This document shows positions 1 to 6,366 of a stretch of 23,899 nt of DNA, one piece after another; position 1 is the first letter of the stretch, and the number at the start of each line of letters is the position of its first letter. Position numbers and translations under genes: made by a program. Origin of the DNA: JAUPVL01 sp964512085 (GTDB taxonomy: Bacteria; Patescibacteriota; Saccharimonadia; CAILAD01; BJGX01); NCBI GenBank assembly GCA_964512085.1, contig CAZEIU010000010.1:1-23899 (forward strand). The letters are read 5' to 3'. The notes under the pieces are model-generated. The model ran no database searches, had not been told where the DNA came from, and saw only the letters and a program-made list of their open reading frames with translations.

Positions 1-71
1 CTCTTTACACCTGCACACTGGGGGGTGCCTATGATGGCCGTGAGGTAGTAGAAGCTAGTATAGTTGAGTAA
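1..71 (+). CDS. C-terminal fragment of a sortase (transpeptidase)
   Basis: The frame starting at base 3 reads LYTCTLGGAYDGREVVEASI plus two residues and a TAA stop at 69-71; the gene begins outside the window. Sortases carry a catalytic TLxTC motif near the C-terminus. Here LYTC (bases 3-14) is preceded by a codon ending in CT, which fits Thr. An Arg lies nine residues after the Cys (codon 39-41), the spacing seen for the catalytic Arg in many sortases. The catalytic His would be upstream and cannot be seen. Sortases sit at the outer membrane face and attach proteins to the wall by cleaving a C-terminal sorting signal. The next gene encodes a secreted protein with such a signal (LASTG), which supports the call. 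Only 22 residues are visible, so class and identity remain uncertain. Confidence 0.62.
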   Translation, partial: LYTCTLGGAYDGREVVEASIVE

Positions 72-97
72 CATAATAAATTTTATATTTGAAGTAA

Positions 98-127
98 TTG
101 TATCAGTGTAAGTACTTGTGCTAAAAT
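98..127 (+). promoter_or_regulatory. Putative sigma70-type promoter for the LASTG surface protein
   Basis: TTGTAT (98-103), an 18-bp spacer and TAAAAT (122-127) with TG one base upstream (119-120), an extended -10. It lies between the sortase stop and the start at 190 and would give a leader of about 55 nt. Prediction from consensus only. Confidence 0.45.
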
Positions 128-189
128 ATACAACATAAGCTTTTTAGCATAATTCATGAGAGCCAATTATTAAATATGAAAGATTTATA

Positions 190-2262
190 ATGATTAAAAA
201 AATATTTTTACCTCTATTATTGGTGTTATTAACCTCAACATTTATTGGTCTTATCGATATAGGACACGCATCAGCTGCCACCTATACAGTCACAAGTACT
301 GCCGATGCTGGTGCTGGCTCGTTGCGCCAAGCAATACTAGATGCTAATGCTAATGTTGGTGCAGATATAATAGTTTTTAGCTCTGCCTTAAACATACAAC
401 CAACATCAGCTCTACCAAATATTACAGATACGGTAGATATAAATGGTTATACTGGCTCCCCCGGGGGTGCTACACCAAATACTGCAATTAGCCCTAACCC
501 ACTAAACGGCACACTTACAATAGTATTAGATGGTACTAGTGCTGGTACTGCAAATGGTTTAAACTTTGATTCTGGCAGTAGTGGCAGTAGCGTAAAAGGA
601 TTAGTCATAAATAATTTTACCCAAGAGGGGATTATAATTGGAGCACCATATATAACTATTGCCGGTAACTATATTGGCACAGATAGTACAGGTGCTATTG
701 ATAGAGGAAATACTGGTAATGGAATAGGTAATACAGGTACTGGAACAGCAGATAATATTACTATTGGTGGCACTAACTCTGCCGATAGAAATATAATAGC
801 GGGTAATGAAAATGGCGGAGCCTCACCAAATACTGGAGATGACAATTGGACTATACAAGGTAATTATTTTGGGATTGCTGCCGATGGGGTAAGTGCTTTA
901 CCTAATGCGCAAGTAAGTGGTTCTGGAGCAATTTCATTAGACAATAGTAACGGTCATATTGTAGGCGGAGATAGTCCGGGAGCTACAAATGTTATTTCTG
1001 GAAACAATAGCCATGGTATTGCACCTCAAAACGCCTCAAACATCACTATACAGGGTAACTTTATAGGTACTGACTATACTGGTAATTCAGCTTTACCAAA
1101 TGGAGGGAACGGTATTACTTTAGGTGGTACCGGTACAGGTTCTTTGATAGGTGGAATTGCAACTTCAGTTCGTAATATAATATCTGGCAATGTAGGTGCC
1201 GGGATTACTTGTGGCCAAGAAGGGGCAGTAATTAAGGGTAATTATGTAGGTCTTTCGCTAAGTGGTGACCCATTAGGCAATAACACCGGTGGTAGCCCGT
1301 GGATTGGGGGGATAGGTATTGCTGCAAACAATATTACTGTAGGTGGCGTCAATTCAAATGAGCGAAATTATGTTAGCGCTAATAAAAGTGGCGGTATTGT
1401 AATATTTTCTATATTTAGTACTATAACTGGTGCAAAGATACAAGGAAATTATGTCGGTACCAATACTAACGGGCAGGTACAGACTAATTATGGTAATACC
1501 GGCGAAGGAGTAGGCATTGCAGGAAGGGCTGAAAACAATTTAGTTGGTGGGACTACGACGGGGTCGGCAAATATTATTGCCGGTAACGGTTCTGGTATAC
1601 TTGGTGTTGGTTTAACATTTTCTGATGTATTTACCAACAATTCTTTTCTTGGAAATAGCATATATGGTAATTTGGGTGGTACAATTTCGTCAATCGGTAT
1701 TGACTTAGCGGGCTCACCAAACGGAGTAACATTTGTAAACACCGGCGTAACACCAAATGATGTGGGTGACCCAGATTCACTAACTAACCACTACATGAAC
1801 TTTCCTGTCCTCACCTCTATCTCCTCCACCAATGGTCAAGCTACCATTACCTACAATCTAGACATTAACGATACCGAAACGGGTGCTACTGGCTATAGAG
1901 TAGAGTTCTTTGCTAACGATACCCAAGACCCTTCAGGCCATGGTCAAGGCCAAACTTACCTAGGTAGCGATACAGTAAGCGGTGATGTAACGGGCCGTCA
2001 AGCTACTATTACTCTCCCGGCTGGAGTAGAAGGAACTAAATACATATCGGCCGTAACTACCATGACCGATAACTCTACTGATGGTTTTGGTCATAGTTCT
2101 GAGTTTGCCGAGGATTTGCAAGGGACTTTAGTAGCTACTACTAGCAGCACGTCAAGCCTTGCCTCTACCGGTCAAAACACCAAATTATTACAACTGGCTG
2201 CAGTACTACTTATTATTAGCGGCGGTGTAACTGTTGGGTATGCTATTAGAAAACAAAATTAG
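190..2262 (+). CDS. Secreted beta-helix surface protein with LAxTG-type sorting signal
   Basis: A 690-residue predicted wall-anchored surface protein. Residues 1-29 form a signal peptide: KK, a hydrophobic core and a cleavage site after ASA (27-29). Residues 31-50 match the start of CSLREA-type domains (TVTSTADAGAGSLRQAIL). From about 159 to 470 there are five units of roughly 65 residues, each with a GN(Y/F)xG element (159, 224, 289, 350, 419) and a later GG...N(I/V)I(S/A)GN element (191, 257, 319, 383, 451). This is typical of right-handed parallel beta-helices. A separate beta-rich module spans about 538-645. The C-terminus is a sorting signal: LASTG (657-661), a hydrophobic helix and the tail RKQN. 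LAxTG is the motif of class E sortases in Actinobacteria, and a sortase ends just upstream. The beta-helix may bind or cleave polysaccharide, but no catalytic site is recognisable. No strong ribosome site precedes the ATG. Confidence 0.85.
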   Translation: MIKKIFLPLLLVLLTSTFIGLIDIGHASAATYTVTSTADAGAGSLRQAILDANANVGADIIVFSSALNIQPTSALPNITDTVDINGYTGSPGGATPNTAISPNPLNGTLTIVLDGTSAGTANGLNFDSGSSGSSVKGLVINNFTQEGIIIGAPYITIAGNYIGTDSTGAIDRGNTGNGIGNTGTGTADNITIGGTNSADRNIIAGNENGGASPNTGDDNWTIQGNYFGIAADGVSALPNAQVSGSGAISLDNSNGHIVGGDSPGATNVISGNNSHGIAPQNASNITIQGNFIGTDYTGNSALPNGGNGITLGGTGTGSLIGGIATSVRNIISGNVGAGITCGQEGAVIKGNYVGLSLSGDPLGNNTGGSPWIGGIGIAANNITVGGVNSNERNYVSANKSGGIVIFSIFSTITGAKIQGNYVGTNTNGQVQTNYGNTGEGVGIAGRAENNLVGGTTTGSANIIAGNGSGILGVGLTFSDVFTNNSFLGNSIYGNLGGTISSIGIDLAGSPNGVTFVNTGVTPNDVGDPDSLTNHYMNFPVLTSISSTNGQATITYNLDINDTETGATGYRVEFFANDTQDPSGHGQGQTYLGSDTVSGDVTGRQATITLPAGVEGTKYISAVTTMTDNSTDGFGHSSEFAEDLQGTLVATTSSTSSLASTGQNTKLLQLAAVLLIISGGVTVGYAIRKQN

Positions 2263-2305
2263 ATAAACCAAATTATTGCTTAAGCTTTTATATGCCTTTT
2301 AGGTC

Positions 2306-2314
2306 TGTTACAGT
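2306..2314 (+). promoter_or_regulatory. Extended -10 element just before the membrane microprotein gene
   Basis: TG-T-TACAGT at 2306-2314 ends six bases before the ATG at 2321, which would give a leaderless transcript. The -35 region is weak, so the call rests on the extended -10 alone. Confidence 0.3.
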
Positions 2315-2320
2315 ACAGGC

Positions 2321-2560
2321 ATGAATATCAGTATAAATCTTACTAAGAGAGGTTTGTTGGTTTTAGTGGCAGTAGGCTTTGTATTGCTTTGTGCTACTTG
2401 GCTTGGCTATAGACAGATCACAAAATCCCAACCAGTAGAGGCCGAAACCGCTCAGCAAGAAATGGTTGAAGACCAAAGTGCAGGTGATGAGGCGATAGAA
2501 GATCAAACTGTAGAACCGCAAGAACAAGGTGTTCAGGTAGCTGAAAGTAGCGAGCAATGA
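2321..2560 (+). CDS. Small single-pass membrane protein with acidic tail
   Basis: A 79-residue protein of no family I recognise. The N-terminus NLTKRG is followed by one hydrophobic helix at about residues 12-29 (LLVLVAVGFVLLCATWLG). The rest is a Glu/Gln/Asp-rich, low-complexity tail (about 36-79) with almost no hydrophobic residues. This suggests a membrane anchor with a disordered acidic tail, either outside the cell (uncleaved signal anchor) or as a tether. It is followed by a second membrane microprotein whose start overlaps its stop (ATGA at 2557-2560), so the two are probably translationally coupled. No Shine-Dalgarno sequence precedes the ATG, but a possible extended -10 lies six bases upstream. 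The ordered composition and the coupled downstream frame favour a real gene. Confidence 0.6.
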   Translation: MNISINLTKRGLLVLVAVGFVLLCATWLGYRQITKSQPVEAETAQQEMVEDQSAGDEAIEDQTVEPQEQGVQVAESSEQ

Positions 2561-2709
2561 AGGCTATAATAATTGCCTACATTATTCTATTGAGTGGTTA
2601 TTTTTATTATTTACATAGCTTTCAAACGATAGCTATGAAGCAACTCAATCAGTTGCAATTTGTAAGCGCTAGCCTATATGATGTAAGTAATTATTATGCT
2701 AACCAATAA
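2557..2709 (+). CDS. Membrane microprotein (50 aa) coupled to upstream gene
   Basis: A 50-codon frame starts in an ATGA overlap with the preceding gene and ends with TAA at 2707-2709. The protein begins MKAIIIAYIILLSGYFYYLH: a lysine, then one hydrophobic aromatic-rich helix over residues 3-19. A short polar segment follows with several Gln, Asn and Tyr residues. No family is recognised. The four-base overlap is the same arrangement used by yebC/ruvC, tsaE/tsaB and rny/HU in this window, which is the main argument that it is expressed. It may form a small membrane complex with its partner; that is inference. A chance open frame cannot be excluded at this length. Confidence 0.45.
   Translation: MKAIIIAYIILLSGYFYYLHSFQTIAMKQLNQLQFVSASLYDVSNYYANQ
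2653..2682 (+). promoter_or_regulatory. Possible promoter for the acidic coiled-coil gene
   Basis: TTGCAA (2653-2658), an 18-bp spacer and TATGAT (2677-2682), inside the 3' part of the membrane microprotein gene. It would give a leader of about 60 nt ending in the strong ribosome site of the next gene. Confidence 0.3.
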
Positions 2710-2747
2710 TATTGTAATTACAAGAAATAAATTTAGGAGGTGAATTA

Positions 2748-3053
2748 ATGGCAGAGACAATTGAACCTATATCAACACCAGAGAATGGAACAGATAGATC
2801 AGAAGCACTCAATAGCGAATTAAAAGCAATAGCGAGTGATAATCAAAGAGGCAGACCAGAAATCCGAGATGACGATGTGGCAATGCAGTATGATATAGAC
2901 GGTCTATATGAAGAACTAGAAGAATTAAAGGAGTTACATAACACCACAACTAATGAAGATGAATTAGAAGAAATAGAAGATCGAATGGATAGTATCGAAG
3001 AGAGAATTTCTGGGCTTGAAGAAGAATTAGAAGATAGATCCGCTGAAGACTAA
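2748..3053 (+). CDS. Small acidic coiled-coil protein
   Basis: A 101-residue protein, strongly acidic, no family recognised. It has no signal peptide or membrane helix, so it is probably cytoplasmic. Residues 1-45 look disordered. Residues about 50-97 have heptad-like spacing of Leu, Ile and Met among Glu (LYEELEELKELHN, then ELEEIEDRMDSIEERISGLE), with an NTTTNED break near 66-72. This suggests a two-helix antiparallel coiled-coil hairpin. Translation should be efficient: a near-perfect Shine-Dalgarno AGGAGGTG (2735-2742) lies five bases before the ATG, the best ribosome site in the window. The gene ends just upstream of the CIRCE operator of the heat-shock operon, so it is transcribed separately. 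An abundant structural or chaperone-like role is possible but unsupported. Confidence 0.7.
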   Translation: MAETIEPISTPENGTDRSEALNSELKAIASDNQRGRPEIRDDDVAMQYDIDGLYEELEELKELHNTTTNEDELEEIEDRMDSIEERISGLEEELEDRSAED

Positions 3054-3082
3054 GCATTTCTTAAAGATAAAAAATAATCAAA

Positions 3083-3109
3083 TTAGCACTCTTGACATGA
3101 GAGTGCTAA
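3083..3109 (+). promoter_or_regulatory. CIRCE operator (HrcA-binding inverted repeat)
   Basis: TTAGCACTC (3083-3091), nine-base spacer, GAGTGCTAA (3101-3109): a perfect match to the CIRCE consensus. HrcA binds it as a dimer and represses heat-shock genes until stress. The repressor gene hrcA is the first gene downstream, so the operon is predicted to be autoregulated. Only one copy was seen in the window. Confidence 0.97.
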
Positions 3110-3120
3110 TTTTTTAAAAT
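3092..3120 (+). promoter_or_regulatory. Heat-shock operon promoter with -35 box inside CIRCE
   Basis: A consensus -35 TTGACA (3092-3097) lies in the spacer of the CIRCE repeat. A 17-bp spacer follows, then TAAAAT (3115-3120). HrcA bound to CIRCE would directly cover the -35 region. The predicted transcription start is near 3127. Confidence 0.88.
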
Positions 3121-3129
3121 AGTATTTAG

Positions 3130-3156
3130 CTGGCACTATCACCCAGTGATTGCCAG
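3130..3156 (+). other. Stem-loop at the predicted 5' end of the hrcA-operon mRNA
   Basis: CTGGCA (3130-3135) pairs with TGCCAG (3151-3156), and ATCAC (3138-3142) pairs with GTGAT (3146-3150). This gives 11 base pairs with a two-base bulge (CT, 3136-3137) and a CCA loop. With a start near 3127 the hairpin would begin within a few bases of the mRNA 5' end and finish 11 nt before the hrcA ATG. Terminal stem-loops are known to protect mRNAs from decay; a thermosensor role is also conceivable. Confidence 0.6.
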
Positions 3157-3167
3157 AAAATATTATT

Positions 3168-3875
3168 ATGACAGATAGACAACAAGAAATATTAGCCGAA
3201 ATAATTCGCCTATATGCCGACTCGGCCGAACCTGTTAGCTCGCGAGAGTTGGCACGTATATTTAGCGTAAGCTCGGCCACTATTCGCTCAGAAATGGGTA
3301 TTTTAGAAGAAAACGGCTTTATATTTCAGCCTCATGTCTCGGCTGGACGAGTACCTACAGATAAAGGCTACAGATTTTTTGTAAACAATATAGCTAGCAG
3401 TCCTCAACAAAAACCGCAAAAAAGTATTCAAACTATCGCAAAGCGAGTAGATAGCCTAAAAGATCGTACCGATGGTGCTATAAAAATCGCTGCCGAAACG
3501 CTAAGTGATCTTACGGGTAATATGAGCTTTGCAACATTAAGCGACTCGGTTTACTTTTATGGAATGAGTCAGCTTTTTTCGCAGCCTGAGTTTTTAGACC
3601 AAGTACAAGCTTTAGAAGCTGCTCGATTTATAGATGCAATACAAGAGTGGCTAGCTAGAGCCGACATAGAAAACCTTCAAGTGTTTATTGGTGCCGAAAA
3701 CCCCGTAGTGCGTAGTAGTGGGCTTACGCTCATGGTAAACAGATTTACTAGCCCCTACTCAGATAATAGCTATATAGGCATAATTGGCCCCACTAGGCAA
3801 AGTTACGACAAAGTAATAAATCTTGTAGAAGGTACAACTGAGGCTTTAGAACAAGCATTTCAAGAGGCTCGATAA
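3168..3875 (+). CDS. hrcA: Heat-inducible transcription repressor HrcA (short form)
   Basis: HrcA binds the CIRCE operator and represses chaperone operons, with activity usually tuned by GroEL. Residues 1-75 form the winged-helix domain: the start MTDRQQEIL, then EPVSSRELA, the recognition segment SSATIRSEMGILEENGF and the wing HVSAGRVPTDKGYRFFV, all typical of HrcA. The C-terminal GAF-like domain is also recognisable (YGMSQLFSQPEF near 131-142; IGIIGPTRQSYDKVINLVE near 203-221). The protein has 235 residues against about 340 normally, because LTGNMS (115-120) passes almost directly to the SQPEF region. The missing middle corresponds to the inserted dimerisation region and part of the GAF core. 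I chose the ATG at 3168 over an in-frame TTG at 3150, since it matches family N-termini and the TTG falls within the 5' hairpin. It is first in the operon with grpE, dnaK and dnaJ. Confidence 0.93.
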   Translation: MTDRQQEILAEIIRLYADSAEPVSSRELARIFSVSSATIRSEMGILEENGFIFQPHVSAGRVPTDKGYRFFVNNIASSPQQKPQKSIQTIAKRVDSLKDRTDGAIKIAAETLSDLTGNMSFATLSDSVYFYGMSQLFSQPEFLDQVQALEAARFIDAIQEWLARADIENLQVFIGAENPVVRSSGLTLMVNRFTSPYSDNSYIGIIGPTRQSYDKVINLVEGTTEALEQAFQEAR

Positions 3876-3894
3876 GTAAAAAAAAGAGGATTTT

Positions 3895-4428
3895 ATGCAA
3901 AAAAAACCCAACAAAAAACTAATTATTAACAAGAAGAAGACAACTGCTGATTACGAGCAGCAAATTGGTGAACTAACTGCTCACTTGCAACGCCTGCAGG
4001 CCGAGTTTGAGAACTACAAAAAGCGCGAAGCTAACCATCGCGCCGAACTTATGGACAGTGCTAAAGAATCGGTATTGGCTGAGTTATTGCCCGCACTAGA
4101 TAATTTTGATAGAGCCACCACTCATTTGCCAGCCGAACTAGAAGACAATGCTTGGGCCAAAGGTATGCAGTATGTTGGCCAACAACTCTTAGACATACTA
4201 GAAGGTATGGGTATAAGCCAGTTTAGTCCCAAAGGCGAGAAATTTGATCACAGCAAGCACGAAGCCTTAGAGCATGTCGACTCTACCGATCCGCCCGACA
4301 CTATAGTAGAGGTCGTAACCCCAGGCTACAAAATGGGTGAAAATATTATTCGACCCGCGACAGTAAAGGTAAGTAGCGGTAAAGCAGATAAGCAATCATT
4401 AAAAAGTAACGATAAAGGAGAAAAATAA
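3895..4428 (+). CDS. grpE: Nucleotide exchange factor GrpE
   Basis: GrpE is the DnaK co-chaperone that speeds ADP release in the cytoplasm. The 177-residue length is normal. A basic N-terminal tail (residues 1-16) leads into a long helix (about 18-65, including LQAEFENYKKREANHR) that forms the dimer stalk. The family core follows: LPALDNFDRA, then KGMQYVGQQLLDILEGMGI, and the beta-domain signature VVTPGYKMGENIIRPATVKVS near the C-terminus. AGAGGA lies five bases before the ATG. It follows hrcA by 19 nt, and its TAA shares its last base with the dnaK ATG (TAATG at 4426-4430), so GrpE and DnaK synthesis should be coupled. Confidence 0.97.
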   Translation: MQKKPNKKLIINKKKTTADYEQQIGELTAHLQRLQAEFENYKKREANHRAELMDSAKESVLAELLPALDNFDRATTHLPAELEDNAWAKGMQYVGQQLLDILEGMGISQFSPKGEKFDHSKHEALEHVDSTDPPDTIVEVVTPGYKMGENIIRPATVKVSSGKADKQSLKSNDKGEK

Positions 4429-6341
4429 TGGCAAAGATCATAGGAATAGACTTAGGAACCACCAACTCAGCAATGGCTGTAATGGAAGGTGGCGACCCAA
4501 CAGTTATTAGTAATATCGAGGGAGCACGAACAACTCCGTCTATGGTAGCAGTAAACAAAAACGGCGAACGGTTAGTAGGCCAAACTGCCAAACGACAAGC
4601 AGTAATTAACCCTGACAACACTATCTTTTCGGTAAAGCGACTTATTGGACGCAAATTTGACGACCCAGAAGTAAAGCGCGATATCGACCTTATGCCTTAC
4701 CAAATTGTTAAGTCTGGCAATCACGTAAAAGTAAAAATGGGCGACAAAGAATATACTCCAGAAGAAGTGTCGGCCATGATTCTTAGCAAACTCAAGGCCG
4801 ATGCTGAGAAATATTTGGGCACTGAAGTTACGGAGGCAGTTATAACTGTACCAGCTTACTTTGACGATGCTCAACGACAAGCTACCAAAGATGCTGGTAA
4901 AATTGCCGGGCTAGAGGTAAAACGAATTATCAACGAACCAACTGCCGCTGCACTTGCCTATGGTCTCGAAAAGAAAAAAGAAGAAAAAGTAGTAGTATAC
5001 GACCTTGGTGGTGGTACGTTTGATGTATCTGTACTAGAGCTTGGCGACGGAGTGTTTGAGGTGAAAAGCACCAACGGTGATACTCACTTAGGTGGAGATG
5101 ACTTCGACCTTACTCTTATAAACTGGCTCATAGATGAGTTCAAAAAAGATCAAGGTATAGATCTTAAAGCCGACAAAGCCGCCATGCAGCGCCTAAAAGA
5201 AGCTGCCGAAAAAGCTAAAATTGAGCTCTCTACTACTAACGAAACAACTATAAATATTCCATTTGTTACTGCCGATGCAAGTGGACCTAAACACTTAGAT
5301 ATGACTCTTACACGAGCTGAGTTTGAGAAAATTGTCGGTGAATTGGTGGATAAAACTCTCAAGCCATGCGAAGCTGCTCTAAAAGATGCTGGCCTCAAAA
5401 AAGAAGATATCAACGAAGTAATTTTAGTAGGTGGCATGACCCGTATGCCACTAGTGCAGAAAAAAGTTGAAGAATTCTTTGGTAAAAAACCATTGCAGGG
5501 TGTAAACCCCGACGAAGTAGTTGCTATTGGTGCCGCTATACAGGGTGGAGTACTAGGCGGTGATGTCAAAGACGTGTTGCTACTCGATGTCACTCCATTA
5601 AGTCTGGGTATTGAGACCATGGGCGCAGTCAGTACCAAACTAATTGAGCGCAACACTACTATACCTACAAGCAAATCACAAACTTTTTCTACCGCTGCAG
5701 ATAACCAAACAAGTGTAGAAATAAATGTATTGCAGGGTGAGCGCGAGATGGCTGCCGACAACAAATCTCTAGGTCGATTTATCTTAGATGGTATTCCACC
5801 AGCTCCGCGTGGTGTCCCCCAAATAGAAGTTAGCTTCAATATTGATGCCAATGGTATTGTCAATGTGAGCGCCAAAGACAAAGCTACCGGCAAAGAACAA
5901 AAAATTACCATCACCGGTGGCGGTAGTCTAAGTGATGAAGAAATTAAGAAAATGCAAGCCGATGCCGAAACTCACGCCGAAGAAGATAAGAAGAAAAAAG
6001 AACAAGTTGAGGCACGTAACAACGCCGATAGTGCAGTATATACCTCAGAAAAAACCCTCAAAGAAAATGGCGACAAGATAAAAGAAGAAGACAAGAAAGC
6101 CATAGAAGATGCTATAAAATTGGTTAAAGAAAAGCTGGCCGACGACAAAGTAGAAGCTGAAGAGCTCAAAAAAGTTACCGATGAGCTTAATACTGCCCTC
6201 TCTAAAGTAGGCGAGCAACTCTACAAAGACACAGAAGCCAATGTAGAAAACAAAGAAGAGATTGAAAAAGAAGAAAAAGACGGTAAAACCGACACCGACG
6301 CCGAAGAGGGCGAAGTTGTAGATAAAAAAGATAAGAAATAA
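4428..6341 (+). CDS. dnaK: Chaperone protein DnaK (Hsp70)
   Basis: The central ATP-dependent Hsp70 chaperone, working with DnaJ and GrpE on unfolded proteins. The 637-residue length is normal. The nucleotide-binding domain shows the three Hsp70 signatures: GIDLGTTNSAMAV near the N-terminus, VYDLGGGTFDVSVLELGDG near 190, and VILVGGMTRMPLVQKKVEEFFG near 335. The linker VLLLDVTPLSLGIET near 385 joins the substrate domain, where NTTIPTSK and NQTSVEINVLQGER are typical. The lid ends in a very charged Lys/Glu/Asp tail (last 40 residues). AAAGGAG precedes the ATG at good spacing. It lies in the hrcA operon under CIRCE control. Long antisense frames across it arise from its biased composition and are not genes. 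Confidence 0.99.
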   Translation: MAKIIGIDLGTTNSAMAVMEGGDPTVISNIEGARTTPSMVAVNKNGERLVGQTAKRQAVINPDNTIFSVKRLIGRKFDDPEVKRDIDLMPYQIVKSGNHVKVKMGDKEYTPEEVSAMILSKLKADAEKYLGTEVTEAVITVPAYFDDAQRQATKDAGKIAGLEVKRIINEPTAAALAYGLEKKKEEKVVVYDLGGGTFDVSVLELGDGVFEVKSTNGDTHLGGDDFDLTLINWLIDEFKKDQGIDLKADKAAMQRLKEAAEKAKIELSTTNETTINIPFVTADASGPKHLDMTLTRAEFEKIVGELVDKTLKPCEAALKDAGLKKEDINEVILVGGMTRMPLVQKKVEEFFGKKPLQGVNPDEVVAIGAAIQGGVLGGDVKDVLLLDVTPLSLGIETMGAVSTKLIERNTTIPTSKSQTFSTAADNQTSVEINVLQGEREMAADNKSLGRFILDGIPPAPRGVPQIEVSFNIDANGIVNVSAKDKATGKEQKITITGGGSLSDEEIKKMQADAETHAEEDKKKKEQVEARNNADSAVYTSEKTLKENGDKIKEEDKKAIEDAIKLVKEKLADDKVEAEELKKVTDELNTALSKVGEQLYKDTEANVENKEEIEKEEKDGKTDTDAEEGEVVDKKDKK

Positions 6342-6354
6342 ATTTAAATAACAG

Positions 6355-6360
6355 TATAAT
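6355..6360 (+). promoter_or_regulatory. -10 box directly upstream of dnaJ
   Basis: A consensus TATAAT lies six bases before the dnaJ ATG, so transcription would start at or next to the A of the ATG. No good -35 is visible at the usual distance. AGTATAATTTAGT (6353-6365) is identical to the sequence before the membrane-protein gene at 8793. Confidence 0.4.
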
Positions 6361-6366
6361 TTAGTA

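Noticed and set aside
3150..3167. TTG as the hrcA start
   Set aside because: It lies in the 5' stem-loop, has no ribosome site, and the HrcA family N-terminus matches from the ATG at 3168.
5150..5914. Long minus-strand frame (254 codons) inside dnaK
   Set aside because: It is a shadow of dnaK codon bias: Ser/Ala/Leu-rich, no ribosome site and no recognisable domain.
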